Shown piece after piece: positions 1-10,626 of a stretch of 64,000 nt of DNA. A program made the translations under genes and the position numbers. The notes under the pieces were generated by a model. It searched no databases and had not been told where the DNA came from. It saw only the letters and a list, made by a program, of their open reading frames with translations. Source of the stretch: Angiostrongylus vasorum (lineage: Eukaryota > Nematoda > Chromadorea > Rhabditida > Metastrongylidae). The stretch covers positions 65,001-129,000 of the forward strand of contig JADANN010000439.1 of the NCBI GenBank assembly GCA_018806985.1. Direction: 5' to 3'. The stretch's first letter is position 1, and every line of letters begins with the position of its first letter.

Positions 1-135
1 GAGCAAAATTCGGAATCCCAAGTGAGCTTCGAACCCTCGATTACCCTTTCTGGGGGTGACCATGTGTTGCCCACTGTTGTCAAATACACCATCGAACCCC
101 TGCTTTGCCTTTCTCCCATCGAGTTTTTTTTCCCT
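1..135 (-). mobile_element. SINE-B copy, diverged, left of an inverted pair
   Basis: GCTTCGAACCCTCGATTACC and CTGCTTTGCCTTTCTCCC match the complement of 285-430. Truncated by the window edge. Confidence 0.35.
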
Positions 136-284
136 AATCATGTTACCACCAAGCACCCACAAACGGGAATAATCTAGGAAGCACAAATTGGCGTTGAACC
201 CAGCAGAGTTGATCATGCAGTCGAAATAACGATGTTTCTTTTTTTCCGCCTTCCAGTTGATGGATGATTGATGACGGCACCATT

Positions 285-432
285 ATGCTAAAAAAAAACG
301 GCTGAGAGAAAGGCAAAGTAAGGGCCTTGTTGATGCAGTGGATAGCAAGTGAGCACCCAGAAAGGATAACCGCGAGTACGATGCTCACCTGGAATTCCAT
401 ATTTTGCACATATCTCAGCTTCATTGTGTTTG
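285..432 (+). mobile_element. SINE-B copy, diverged
   Basis: GCTGAGAGAAAGGCAAAG, TTGATGCAGTGGATAGC (box A-like) and CACATATCTCAGCTTCATTG correspond to the blocks of the better copies at 6.1 and 61.2 kb. Confidence 0.45.
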
Positions 433-1369
433 TTTTTGTGTTATTATTTAGACAGTCCTTGTCCAACTTTCCAAATTTTCATGAAATCATTACGATAGAA
501 CAAATACTAGCTGCAGATTACTTACTATTTGCTCCTTGGCTTGACTGAGGTGGATGGACGTCTTTCGTTCTCGCCACTGGTTCTGATCCATCGCCAGCTC
601 TTTGGCAGCAGAAAGCAAAGTTGAGCTGAAAAATCCAAGCCTTTCCGCAAAACATTCTCCCTCAATTCATCATTTGCTTAAAACAGAAAAAAAAATCAGC
701 AACATTGTTACATTTTTGTTCCTTATGAAAAATAGGTTCTGTCTCGAACAATGTTGCTACAAAATCCCAGCTTTCTTTCACTGTTTTGTAAATCTGCCAA
801 TTCTAAATGCTTTCAAAACATGAAGACTATCCGATAAGGGGAAAGAGATTTCAGCGTTGGGGTAAAAATAAATGTATACACAATGTTCTCATAACTCTAA
901 GGAAACTCAGAAATTTGTTATTGGAGCCATCAACACTAGGGTAAAAGGTCAGTGAAAGGAAATACCTTATGTGAAGAAATTTGGAATAACATACAGCACC
1001 AATAGTGAAAGTGATTGTGAAGCGCTGAAGTGGGGAAAGACGTTTTCCGAGAAAATCCACTTTTGGGAAAGACAACAAACTTTCGTTGGTTACTAGCAAT
1101 TGTCAAATGACACAATCCATTCGAAAATTGATGAGATGGATTTTTGTTACAAGATTTTAAAAAAACGATGACCTATTTGTCAAAAGACTCCAAACTGAGC
1201 ATACGTCAATAAAATGCTCAGAGCAGACCTCAATGACAGCCAAGGGTGTTGAATAAGTGCTAGTTTCAGAAGATCCCGTGTTTGAGAGCTAACAGCGTAC
1301 GAAGAAAAAAGGCTATTGGAGATCGCACAAAAAAAAATCCAACAGGAAATTTCGTTGAGCAAGAGAACT
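433..1369. other. Non-coding intergenic or intronic DNA
   Basis: Only a weak acceptor-led frame (QSLSNFPNFHEIITIEQILA, to TGA at 548) and, on the minus strand, a faint RTE-like C-terminal echo (LAMDQNQWRERK, about 545-615). Neither is strong enough to call. Confidence 0.3.
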
Positions 1370-1440
1370 GCGAAAGGCGAACACCTCGACACGTTAGCCG
1401 AATAAAGTTGTTTATCAACCTCTTGTTAGTTTATCAATGA
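1370..1440 (+). repeat. Solo end of the palindromic repeat family
   Basis: GCGAACACCTCGACACGTTAGCCGAATAAAGTTGTTTATCAACC has the arm end seen at 47930-47965. Too short to judge the rest. (Blocks: ACACGTTAGCCGAATAAAG, TTGTTTATCAACC.). Confidence 0.35.
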
Positions 1441-1600
1441 AGGAGTACCACTTCGTCACATCGAGGCTAAACGAAATTCGCTTTTTGAAATTTGGTTGAG
1501 ATATTTGTGAATACGAGATTCCGTTATTAGATTTGCTTCCTCACAACGATGTTATTCCTAATGTCTCCCAATAAAGCGTGGAATTAATAAATTAAAGGCT

Positions 1601-1877
1601 CTACATCGCGTGTGGAGCAGTGGTTGGAGGCGCCACTGCGACACACGTGGAATCGATCCCCGCGTTCATGGCTCACCAAGCCTTCCATCCCTACGGGGTC
1701 AACAAATTGGTACCAGACTTGTCTGGGAGGATAGCAGCACTGGCTTGATACATCGGCAGGCCACCGCGAGTCATTGTAAAGGCCAGATATGCATTCAATC
1801 ACCTCCAACGATGCTTAATGAAGTCGATTGCATGGCGCATCCCACGGGGGATTGATCAACGCCGAGAGCTTTATCCT
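1601..1877 (+). mobile_element. SINE-A (tRNA-derived), well preserved copy
   Basis: The head has a tRNA-like internal promoter (GGAGCAGTGGTTGGAGGCGCC as box A region, GGAATCGATCCCCGC as box B region). The body has TACCAGACTTGTCTGGGAGG and AGGCCACCGCGAGTCATTG. The tail is GGGATTGATCAACGCCGAGAG. Reference copy for this family: about 270 bp, RNA polymerase III type, no coding capacity. ORFs of 74-81 aa inside it are artefacts shared by all copies. Confidence 0.65.
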
Positions 1878-1879
1878 TT

Positions 1880-2830
1880 TTTCCTTTATATCGTCCTTTT
1901 CAATTCCACAGTACTACTGTATTCTGTTTTCTAAAATTTGAGTTGCGATCGAATCCAAGAAGAAACAGGCAGTCACATTGATAGAAATATAACGTCCAAC
2001 CGTTCTTGAGCAGAAAGTCATGAACTGTGCATATTTCTCGCATTCCAAACAACAAGGAGTTTTTCAGAAAACCAAAAAGAAAGGATTCGAGACCGATAGA
2101 GACGATGGGCAATCACGCTGCCAGCAGACAGTTTCAAAATGAATCCCATATTGTAAGCATAACAAATTTCGAGTGAGACCTATTAAAATCAGCAAATGTT
2201 AAATAGGCATGCTGGTCTACCAGTAGTGGTACCTAACGTGTGTCCCACAGATTGTCCACTAAGAAAGAGCGCTTGACTTAGTAGTTCCTTTCCACATCGG
2301 CGAAGGGGTAGAACGGGACTACACAACAGCTGTTAAATCAAAACTGCAGAAGGCTTCCATAGCAGTTATGTCTTGAAGACATGGCTCAACCATGTTACTC
2401 TTTGCACGAGATTAAATGAGTTGACAAGAAACCGGCATACGGGTTGGTGGAAAATCCTTATCGAAACAATTTTGCTGATATTTTTTACATTCGTTAGAAG
2501 TAAAAGTGAAGCAGACTTGACATCCAAAAGAGGTCGACAAGGGAATAAAAATTAAAGTGTGGCGAAAAAGTACGATGAAGATCTAAAAATACAAGAGCTG
2601 CTTATGTTGTGCGACTGCAATACTAACGAATTGGGGCTTCTTTGCACTATGCTTTATAAAATCGTGAGCTAAGATCTGTCAATATATTCGGTGCAACCCT
2701 GGCGATTATTCTGCTATGAAGTCAATTCGCACGAACTCAGAATAAAAAGCTTTCTGCGATTTCTAACATAAACTGGGAGTCATCGAATAACGATAAATCG
2801 CACAGTATGCTTAAAATATGAAGACCTTAC
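1880..2830. other. Intron of the SLC4 gene, no further exon found
   Basis: I looked for the next SLC4 exon (minus) here and found none with matching phase. The minus ORF at 1900-2112 lacks splice sites and similarity. Confidence 0.35.
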
Positions 2831-2937
2831 CGAAATGCTTCCACTGTTTGAGCCATGACTAATCGCTGTCGGATCTCCATATCGGCAAACAAAGTGGCGA
2901 ATGTGCGAGTGGTTTCTAACGCCGTTTTCGTTCCTTT
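2831..2937 (-). CDS. SLC4-type transporter exon (GRxxATLMSD...MAQ segment)
   Basis: A 107-nt minus-strand exon with acceptor GCTTTTTAG and donor TTTCG|GTAAGG, ending in phase 2. It encodes KGTKTALETTRTFATLFADM and EIRQRLVMAQTVEAFR. In SLC4 proteins the RFLFLLLGP strand is followed by GRxxATLMSDxxFRxxAYMAQxRxELL, and this exon keeps ATL, the acidic residue, R and MAQ at the same spacing. Direct phase-0 joining to the 5750-5873 exon is consistent. No later exon (rest of the cytoplasmic domain, about 12 membrane spans) is visible below 2831, so the gene continues off the left edge. Confidence 0.6.
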
Positions 2938-3389
2938 CTAAAAAGCATGTGCAATGAAATACTAAGGAATTCGGTTCCTTTGCTCTGTGTTCTATAGATT
3001 TCTAATCTAAAAGTTTGTCAAAATACTAGAAACCATTGAAGAGAAACGATGAAATGATTATGTTATGCATGTAAGTGACATTCGAATGCATCCAAAACCA
3101 AGAAAACTGTTGAAATCTGCAGTGATAAAATAGGTTCCGCTGTTTGAACTCATAGGACTGCGCTATTCTTCGAACAGTCTTCCGTAAAAAAAGCAGCGGA
3201 TGTGGTGATGCTTCCTATTAAGGTAGAGAAATTGGCCTTTGGCGTCTCACATTTCGGTAAAAAACCGAAAAACAGCGATCTGAAAGAAATTGCTCGGCAC
3301 AAAATGTCGAAGCATTGTACCGTTAGTGGACGGTGTATATGCGTCGTATAGTAGGATGGACGGTTCTAGAAGGTAACAAAATCTTTCTT

Positions 3390-3655
3390 GTAAGATATAC
3401 GTTGATGAACAAATTGTCCAAACCGGTAAACTACTTTGTGTCCGAATAAGAGAACACGTAGGTGGGATGCCAAAAACTCCTCCATCAAGTGCTTCTCTAA
3501 GCACACCTAGGACACAAAAGCACAGTGACGTTGATTTTGAAATGGCATCAACGATCCTGGCGCAGAGACAAAAACACTTCAGAGACTTGGGATAAACTTT
3601 AAAAATCCAAATATGGATAAAAAAGGAAATGCTTCACTATCAAGCACGAAGTGTC
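3390..3655 (+). pseudogene. Decayed Penelope-like element, GIY-YIG endonuclease C-terminus
   Basis: The plus-strand frame contains QTGKLLCVRIREHVGGMP, the post-YIG part of a GIY-YIG nuclease (ETGRPLCVRIxEH in intact copies), then TQKHSDVDFEMASTILAQ. After a stop or frame change, INFKNPNMDKKG corresponds to the usual WINARNPKMNRK block. Stops and shifts show it is dead. Upstream DNA at 3210-3380 is probably part of the same element. The 85-aa minus-strand ORF here is its shadow. Confidence 0.6.
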
Positions 3656-4216
3656 TATTAATTTCCTGATCAGCGTGGGCTTCATTAGTGGTAGTGTAAG
3701 AGCCGTGTAAGGGTGATCTTATTTAATTTGGGGAGGAAAACAGTGAGTTCTATTTACAGCTAGATTTTTTTCTTAGTTGGTGAGTTAGATTTTTATTAGA
3801 ACTAGTGGATCTTGGGCGAATGAATAAGTATGGGTTTACAATATGTCTAAGTTTCAAAGAAGATGAAATCGTCGAAAAGTCAGCCATCGTACTTCGAACA
3901 AAAGCGGTGAAAAAATTCGCGTCAATTTGAACAACTATCTTTCATAAAATGTTGCTAACTATGAAATCGATCGAAGTAGGTGACCAAAGGTGCCTAAGGC
4001 GTGATACGCAAACTGCTTGAGATACAGAGCGGGAAAAAACATGCCACTAATCAGTGATAACCATGCGAAGACCCGAATGCGGCAGGCAAACTGATTTCGT
4101 AAAAGATTATATGATAGATGTATGCTAAACAGTACTCTATCAGCATAGGAAACACATGTTTGTAATAGCACGAAGATGTAGAGAATATTCACTGCAAGTT
4201 AGAAAAATAGTCTCTA

Positions 4217-4620
4217 TAATCGCCGTTTATCTTACCAAGGGTTTACCGCCTGCCTCATCATGGCTGGAACTTGTTCCGGGGTGCCGGTCTCCCAAGCTGA
4301 GAAGGAGTCCGACGTCCCTATCTGGAAACCCAGCTAACAGTAAAGCCAATACCAGGATCGACCACCGTCCTGGTACTAAATTAGTCGCATGGTGGCAAAT
4401 CTCCTTCTGATCCGTTAGAGCGGCCACTATGTGATGGTCACGGCCTGCGGGACTTTGGCTAGGCTGACCACGGGACTCCAGGGAACCATAATGGCTGAAT
4501 CAGCAGACTCCGAAAAAAATGGAAATTATGCTGGGTACGGCACAATTAGTGTAGGCGGGCCATCCAACTATCCAAATGTCCAAATAGTCGCCGGTTATAC
4601 TCTAGCATCAAGCTTCAACG
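4217..4620 (+). mobile_element. RTE-like element 5' fragment (copy 1)
   Basis: Shares with the copies at 14.0, 55.1 and 58.7 kb the blocks GGTTTACCGCCTG, CCCAAGCTGAGAAGGAG and GGTGGCAAATCTCCTTCTGA. It then has an ATG with a short frame MAESADSEKNGNYAGYGT, the start of the element's ORF. The coding part breaks off after about 40 residues. The assignment to RTE rests on familiarity with hookworm elements whose ORF begins with this sequence before the endonuclease. Confidence 0.5.
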
Positions 4621-5749
4621 ATGGTGGTACTAACCCACATCCTTTATATTGCAAACGTCGATTCAAACTGCTCTCACTGGTGTTTGTGCCAACACCAACT
4701 ATGCGAATTGCTTTACCAATGGATGGTCTGAGCAAAAGCTCTTTTTCTGACATCATAAAATAACGTTTAATGGGAATTTTCGACTAGATGAAATCATATC
4801 TGGTATCATTAGTTTACATAACCAGCTGTTCGATGGATACTGCGTTTCCTGGTGTGTTGGCGTTGTATGTAAAAAAAAACACCATGGTCCTTCAGGATTT
4901 AGGCAGGGTAGAATAACTGTAGAATTCAAATTACTTCTTCAAACATCGTTGTAGCTAGCCTTTCTATTTCGAGAGCATCTCCTTCATCTAGAAGAAAGAA
5001 GCATTTTTTCCTGATTTTGTCGATAGGCACTCGTGACTAGCTGCCCAAGTTCTGCTGTGGGCGCTATGCATAAAAGATGGACGGCTTGACGTTCCATAGT
5101 AGAATTGGCGCTTACTTATTGGCCCAACTTTCCCACGCGTTTACCAATTACTTGATTGCAAATTGGTAGCTAATTTGACATGCACGCGCCACAAATAACC
5201 GGTTGGAGTCCCTGAGTGAGGTAGTCCTGTGGATTTAGATCACACGACGAATGTTACTGATCATTTAGGCACCGTCTGAGAATATGTGAACGAAAAAATA
5301 GAGGGAAAAGAATTGCTGTGTAGGTTCATTAATCACCAAAGTTAAACTTACACATGAGTCTTCCTAGTGAATTCACTAGAAGGATGAATGTGGTTCTGCA
5401 TAGCAACTTCCAAAGATCACACGGCGAGGTTATTGAGAACTTCGTGCACTAAGCCATTATTGCCACGAATACATTTCAGTTCATCAGTACAAATAAAACA
5501 GGTGAAAACAGTCGAGATTCTCAAGAATTTTTTACTACAACAGGAGACGGTACCCGCTTTCACACTTACGTTTAAGAGAACCAGTCGAAATGTACATCCA
5601 CGATATATTTAGAATCAATGACCGTCAAAACACATTTTAAAAAAAGCCGAGGATAGATCTCGCGATTTTGTAACCACGTATTCCAATACTCAGCAGTTTT
5701 ATATGATATTTGGTTGTATTAATAAATAGTATAACAGCAGATCACTTAC

Positions 5750-5873
5750 CGCTCTGCTTGGCGCGATGACAATGATAATGAACCGTAGGTCCTGCATTGT
5801 TCGTCCAAGATTTGTCGGATGCGATAATCGAGCGATAGCAACGTGTCGATGCTGCACTGTGTTCAGCATGCAT
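5750..5873 (-). CDS. SLC4-type transporter exon (AFVRL...RFLFLLLGP segment)
   Basis: A 124-nt minus-strand exon between acceptor ATGCTTTCAG and a consensus donor GCG|GTAAGT. It reads CMLNTVQHRHVAIARL, then SHPTNLGRTMQDLRF and IIIVIAPSRA. This follows the SLC4 cytoplasmic-domain pattern VxFL-x-P-x-x-AFVRL-x(9)-EVPxPxRFLFLLLGP almost position by position. It ends in phase 0, and the next exon at 2937 begins in phase 0. A SINE-B copy begins about 50 bp upstream in the intron. The 342-nt plus-strand open frame across this exon is a shadow. Confidence 0.65.
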
Positions 5874-5917
5874 CTGAAAGCATTTGCGCATTTCCACAAT
5901 ATGAAAAAAACAAGTAT

Positions 5918-6110
5918 CATTAAGTTAACCATAATGTTGTTGAGATATTTGCAAAACTCCGGATCACTGGTGCTTGAGGTGGGGACCGAACACACTATTA
6001 CCCTTTCCGAGGGGCTAACGCGTTCACCACCACACTATGCAAGTCCTTTGTTTCTCATGTCTCTCAGCCTGCTATTGACCTATAGGCGCTGTGGTATAAT
6101 AGCTTAAGTG
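5918..6110 (-). mobile_element. SINE-B copy, left arm of an inverted pair
   Basis: GTTGAGATATTTGCAAAACTC at the left, GGGGCTAACGCGTTCACCACC (complement of box A), then CTGCTATTGACCTATAGGCG at the junction with the next copy. Confidence 0.6.
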
Positions 6111-6111
6111 G

Positions 6112-6385
6112 GTTCATGCCGGTTTGTGCTCCCCCAGATCAATCCCGTTGACGGGTGATTGCTGATAGCGCCTATGGGTCCATAATACGGCTGAAGGACA
6201 TGCAAAACGAAGGACTCGCATGGTGTGGAGGTGAACGCATTAGCCTCCGAAAAGGGTAATAGCGTGTTCGCTCCCCTACCGCAGACACCAGCGGTAGGGA
6301 GTTTTGCAAATATCTCAGCAACATAATGGTTATATTTCACATAATACCCTGGCATTAAAAAACTAATAGGCAGTAAATAAAAACT
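6112..6385 (+). mobile_element. SINE-B copy, right arm of an inverted pair
   Basis: Starts CCCCAGATCAATCCCGTTGAC; head GGTGTGGAGGTGAACGCATTAG, box B-like GTGTTCGCTCCCC, tail TTTTGCAAATATCTCAGCAAC and TTATATTTCACATAA, extending to AGGCAGTAAATAAAAACTG. The tail beyond 6340 matches the 61.1-kb copy. Confidence 0.6.
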
Positions 6386-6624
6386 GACGATATCACTAAG
6401 TTATTTTAAGAAACGCTTTCATTTTTCACGTTGCCCGCTTGAGCCTACGATGAATAGAATCGCATTTGGTTTTACATGTTATCTACGCAGTTATGTTAGC
6501 TAAGGTAGAGTTCATTAAGCTCATTATATGAGACAGGTCTTTAATACCCAGAAGGTTTTATGAAAAAAAAATAATGATCATCATCGATATATAGTATAAA
6601 AAATAAAAAGATTGAAGATAAGGC

Positions 6625-6850
6625 GCTCAGCGTTGGACAATCCCTGAGAGATCCACGTAAAGGTGATCAAATGCATATTTTGCCTATACACACTTCCAGT
6701 GGCCTGTGAGTACATTACGCCAGTGCTTTTATACTCCAAGACAAGTCCCGTACTAGTTTTCTAAAATGATGGAGGGCTTGCCTTTCCTTGACATGGAATC
6801 AAACCAAAGACAACGTGTGTAAGACCATTTCAAACCATCCAGCTACATGA
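6625..6850 (-). mobile_element. SINE-A copy, diverged
   Basis: Tail GCTCAGCGTTGGACAATCCCTGAGAG at the left; body CCAAGACAAGTCCCGTAC; box B region GGTTTGATTCCATG (complement) at the right. Confidence 0.5.
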
Positions 6851-7202
6851 GTCCCTAACATATAGGAATCTCTGGGAAAAAACTACTACATCCTTTTCTC
6901 AATGGTTGAGTGTTTGATCAAAAAACATGTCGGCATAACAGTGGCCGGAAAAGGAAAGAACGCATATTAAATTGTACTTCGTGGCAGAGAAGCTCAAATT
7001 CACGCCATTCAAAGGCATCATTCGCGGCGATTCATAAGATTCGAGAGAAATCCGAGATGAGAAGGCTCGGAGCCTTCGAAGATGGCTTTAATGAAATTTG
7101 TTGTGCGCTCAGATGAACACACTGATGCTCGCATAGTCGGAAAAATTGGAATCTTATTTACGACATGAACGAATTTAGGAAGGTTTATTTTTGCTTGCAT
7201 AA

Positions 7203-7385
7203 CTTGACGCCACAGATGGTGCGGAACTCAGCATGCCATTCGCTCGCTTCTTTTTCTTGCATACATTACAAATGAAAGTCATCCGACTTTTACATAGGTT
7301 CGCCTGCTGCATGACGATATGATCCTTATGATCCTCTTCACGAATCGCCTTGAGTGCGGTTGAGTCGATTCTCCTTGGAACTCTA
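7203..7385 (-). repeat. Family C copy, diverged
   Basis: GGTGCGGAACTCAGCATGCC at the 3' end and GAGTCGATTCTCCTTGG at the 5' end. The minus-strand 60-aa ORF at 7018-7200 lies beside it and is not supported. Confidence 0.4.
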
Positions 7386-7659
7386 GGGTGCCCGTGTTAC
7401 GGTGATTTTTCAGGTACCGACCACAGACACTCATCTGTCTTTACAAGGCTAAGTGAGCTTTTTCCAGACAAGGCTAGTATCAGTTTGTCGAAATGACTGA
7501 TAAAATGTGTTTGGCACGGTCGAAGGTTAAACCAGTAGCCGTGCCTATTTCAATCAAACACCACCAAGGAATGCTTCACCCGCGCCTATAAAAGCCTTAT
7601 AAAAAAACTCTGCCACCACATAATCTAGGCGACAGCTAAAATTTAGATAATAAAGCTCT

Positions 7660-7925
7660 AAAGCTCTCGGCGTTGATCAATCCCTGAGGGATGCACCATG
7701 CATTCGACTTCATTAAGTATCGTTAGAAGTGATTGAATGCATGTCTGGCCTGTACAATGACTCGCAGTGGCCTGCCGATGTATCGAGCCAGTGCTGCTAT
7801 CCTCCCAGACAAGTCTGGTACCAATTTGCCGACGCCGAAGGGGATGGAAGGCTTGGTGGGCCATGGGCAGGGGGCTCGATTCCACGTGTGTGTCGCAGTG
7901 GCGCCTTCAACTACCGCGCCACACG
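7660..7925 (-). mobile_element. SINE-A copy, well preserved
   Basis: GCTCTCGGCGTTGATCAATC at the left, body CCTCCCAGACAAGTCTGGTA, GCGCCTTCAACTACCGCGCC at the head end. ORFs of 72-102 aa here are shadows. Confidence 0.65.
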
Positions 7926-8214
7926 AGCCTCTAGAAAATTTAGATAGTGAAGTAAAAAGATTTATGGAACTCTTCGGCAACAAGAAATAGTATTTATGGA
8001 GGAACTCCGTGCATTCTACGTAGTATCGCACTTCTCATAGCCACCATATAAGAAAATCAGATGAATCCACTATTCTGAATTGGGCATGAGCTTTTTACAC
8101 AGTGAAACTATATATTTTATAGCATTTCTAAAGTTTTCAGATATACATGCGGCCGGCTTTCATTTACCTATTTAATGGCTGCAAATAAAATCGAATGAAG
8201 GATAACAGAACATA

Positions 8215-8475
8215 GTGTTAGCGTTGATCAATCCCTTAGCGATGCGCAGGGCATTCTACTTCAGTGAGCATAGTAGATGTGATTGAATGCATTTCTGCTG
8301 TATACAAAGAACTGGCGGGGATATCGACTCAGTGTTTCCATCTTCGCAGACAAGTCTGATGACACAAATTTGCAGAGCCGGGATGGATGAAGGACTAGGG
8401 TAGGCCGAGAAATGTGGTCTAGCCAAGGGCCATGAGTTAATTCCAGACATTTCCAATCATTGCGCCACATGCATT
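8215..8475 (-). mobile_element. SINE-A copy, diverged
   Basis: GCGTTGATCAATCCCTTAGC, then AGACAAGTCTGATGACAC and CATTGCGCCACATGC at the head. Head-to-tail after the 7.66-kb copy, separated by about 290 bp. Confidence 0.55.
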
Positions 8476-8568
8476 CATACTTTTAATATCTCTCATATTT
8501 CTGGATCCGGCAATCTCTTTAATTTTTTATTATTTAGCTCTTGGTTTTATCAGTCTATACCATAATAT

Positions 8569-8781
8569 ATGTTAATTCCGGAGCAAATTCGCAAATTGAG
8601 CGACGTTAGTTCACTTATGGAACGCATTCAAATCGAAGTTGGAAAACCATCGGATTCAGCGCTAGTTTCCCCCTCTTCAGATTTGTGGACGGGTTGTCAT
8701 CCGTCGATCGATGCGCACTCCATGTCACTTCCAATGAGTTCTCGTTCTTCGCATTCTCCCATTCATTCTTGTCCGATTTGA
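8569..8781 (+). CDS. Plus-strand coding-like ORF, Ser/Pro-rich, unidentified
   Basis: An ATG 16 bp after an acceptor-like TTTTATCAG opens 70 codons: MLIPEQIRKLSDVSSLMERI and later LWTGCHPSIDAHSMSLPMSS. Codon choice looks protein-like, and the Ser/His/Pro-rich end resembles a regulatory tail. It could be a small first exon after trans-splicing or a lone exon. It lies antisense within an SLC4 intron. No homology is claimed. Confidence 0.3.
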   Translation: MLIPEQIRKLSDVSSLMERIQIEVGKPSDSALVSPSSDLWTGCHPSIDAHSMSLPMSSRSSHSPIHSCPI

Positions 8782-8947
8782 AGAGCACTATGTTGACGAA
8801 ATTGAATAACAAATGGCTAACGATTAAGATAAGCAGATCCTATGTTGAAATCTGTCCGTCTAATGACATCATTGGCCGTCTAATAGGACGATAACACTTT
8901 AGAAAGGACAGAAAGCATAAAACTTTGAAAAGCTGCATGATATGTAC

Positions 8948-9023
8948 GGTACGTTCTTGACTAAAATTCTGGATATCGGAATCTTGCGGAACATTCTCAA
9001 AGGATATGAGTATCTGATGATGA
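8948..9023 (-). CDS. Candidate SLC4 exon (KIPENAE-like segment)
   Basis: After a good acceptor (TGCTTCCAG at 9024-9032) the minus strand encodes HHQILISFENVPQDSDIQNF. SLC4 cytoplasmic domains have a hydrophobic helix then a K/N-x-P-x-x-A/S-E motif at this point (human AE2 LLEKIPENAE), and FENVPQDSD resembles it. A GTACAT at 8942-8947 is the most plausible donor, but its phase does not match the next exon at 5873, so either another small exon intervenes or the boundary is different. Start is better supported than end. Confidence 0.4.
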
Positions 9024-9809
9024 CTGGAAGCAGTAGCACTTCTCAAAGGATAAGGTGTTTTCGAAAAGAACCACAGGATTGAGATAAAATTATCTCTGGG
9101 CTGCTTCTGCTATCAAGTCTACCCTCATGCATAACTACAGTGCCAGATAATTGGGCAGATCTTTTTTACAGTAAGGTTATTTTTTCCAGAAATTTTTACA
9201 TATACAATAAACAGGAACTTGTGTAGTCAAAACACTGAGAAATAAAAGGTAGTGCTGAAAACTTGCTATTTTCCAAAATAAACAACGCAACTCTACTAAA
9301 GTATTGAACCTCGCAGCTCGGAAACGCTAAGATTTAGGCTATTGAATGCCTAATTGAAAAACTTTTCCACCATTTAATGTAGGTTTGTAAAGCAAAAACG
9401 AAAGACCGGAAGAGATATTACGGTAACCATTCAACGCCTCAAATTCCGTTGGACTACAATTGTTAACAGTAACAATCTTTAAATGAACAGTTTATGATGG
9501 CGCTCACCCTTTTTCCTTTTCTTTCTCTCATCTCATCTAAAGATATTCTAGAGCAAAAAAGGCATTTCCGAACCTTCATTACTGATATTCGCCCTAATAA
9601 ACGTTAATTTGAAGAAGGACCAAAATACGAAATATCGAGACAAAAAAAATGTGATTAGCCTACATTATTCCAGGCCACTCATGCGCGTAAGAATAATACT
9701 CAAGTAACCTGGATGGTTTATCTTCAGAATGGTTCGTTCTACTTAACTAGTGCGCTACTGATTTCACAACATTTTTTCCCTGGAATGCGGAGAAACCCGT
9801 GGAGGATGT

Positions 9810-10079
9810 CTACGACACCGCCATCACATGAGGCCGCCGTCCTTTTTGGTTTCGATGGAGGTTTACCGCTTCGTCACTGGGTTTCTTTGAAGAAACAGCT
9901 ATTTTTGGCATTTCTTCATTATTAGCAGGAATTACTTCTACTTTCGCAGCTAGCATTAAATAAGCCTGAGTGTAATTTTGCCAACTGCGAAGCATTCGGA
10001 CAGAACTTTCGAGAACAAGTTTTGCAATAACCAAAAGATCTAAATGGAGATTTGTTAGCGTACCCAACGTCCATGCGAA
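9810..10079 (-). CDS. Candidate minus-strand exon with amphipathic helices, unidentified
   Basis: A strong acceptor (TTTTTTTTCAG at 10080-10090) precedes FAWTLGTLTNLHLDLLVIAK and a further SVRMLRSWQNYTQAYLML; the frame stays open for 89 codons to TAG. An internal GTAAAC at 9861-9866 could serve as a phase-0 donor after KKPSDEA. The sequence is leucine-rich and helical with a hydrophilic tail ending RRPHVMAVS. It lies between SLC4 exons and on the same strand but does not resemble the expected SLC4 segment. It may be an alternative 3' exon or belong to another gene. Confidence 0.4.
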   Translation of the reverse strand, partial: FAWTLGTLTNLHLDLLVIAKLVLESSVRMLRSWQNYTQAYLMLAAKVEVIPANNEEMPKIAVSSKKPSDEAVNLHRNQKGRRPHVMAVS

Positions 10080-10209
10080 CTGAAAAAAAATTGGCCACTT
10101 TGTTTAAATGAAATAGCCGGAATTAAACACCGAAGTTTGAGGCGCAAAAAACTGATGATACATATACTAACCATGTCTTGCAAAACGTTTTAATAACTTC
10201 TTAAACTTT

Positions 10210-10375
10210 TTTTATTTACACGACCCAACATCGACTGTGCGGATCTCAGCACTCCTTCCATTCGATATGTTTTCTTCAAATCTATCACCTACGGACGTCT
10301 TCGAACTTTTTCGTGCGTAGCTTGACCAGCTGCTTGAGGACCGTTGTCTGCTCTACGAATGCTGTCAAGCCTGAG
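10210..10375 (-). repeat. Family C copy
   Basis: Complement ends GATCCGCACAGTCGATGTTGG then GTAAATAAAAAAAG, and GTTCGAAGACGTCCGTAGG in the middle. Confidence 0.45.
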
Positions 10376-10626
10376 ATAGCCGTGCGAGTAAATCCCCCCT
10401 CTGAATTGCAGAGAATGAGCTTTTCCTAGACAGGCTGGTAGTGATTTCCCGAGCACGGAAAGACAAGAGACCAGGTGAGCGTAGAACAGATTCGAAACAA
10501 ATCCATGCCAGTGAGCACCCCATTTTATATAGTTTCAAGTTGAATCTCACAAAAGATTACAACTTCGCAACACCTGTTATTTTTAGAAACAAAATGTGCA
10601 AGTATCATGACACTTATCTTAGTAAT

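Noticed and set aside
4431..4763. 110-aa plus-strand ORF as a host gene
   Set aside because: Its first half is the RTE-like 5' leader and ORF start shared with three other copies; the second half is random extension.
5699..5995. 98-aa minus-strand ORF as an intact small gene
   Set aside because: Only the part between the TTTCAG acceptor and the GTAAGT donor (5750-5873) is exon; the flanks are intron that happens to be open.
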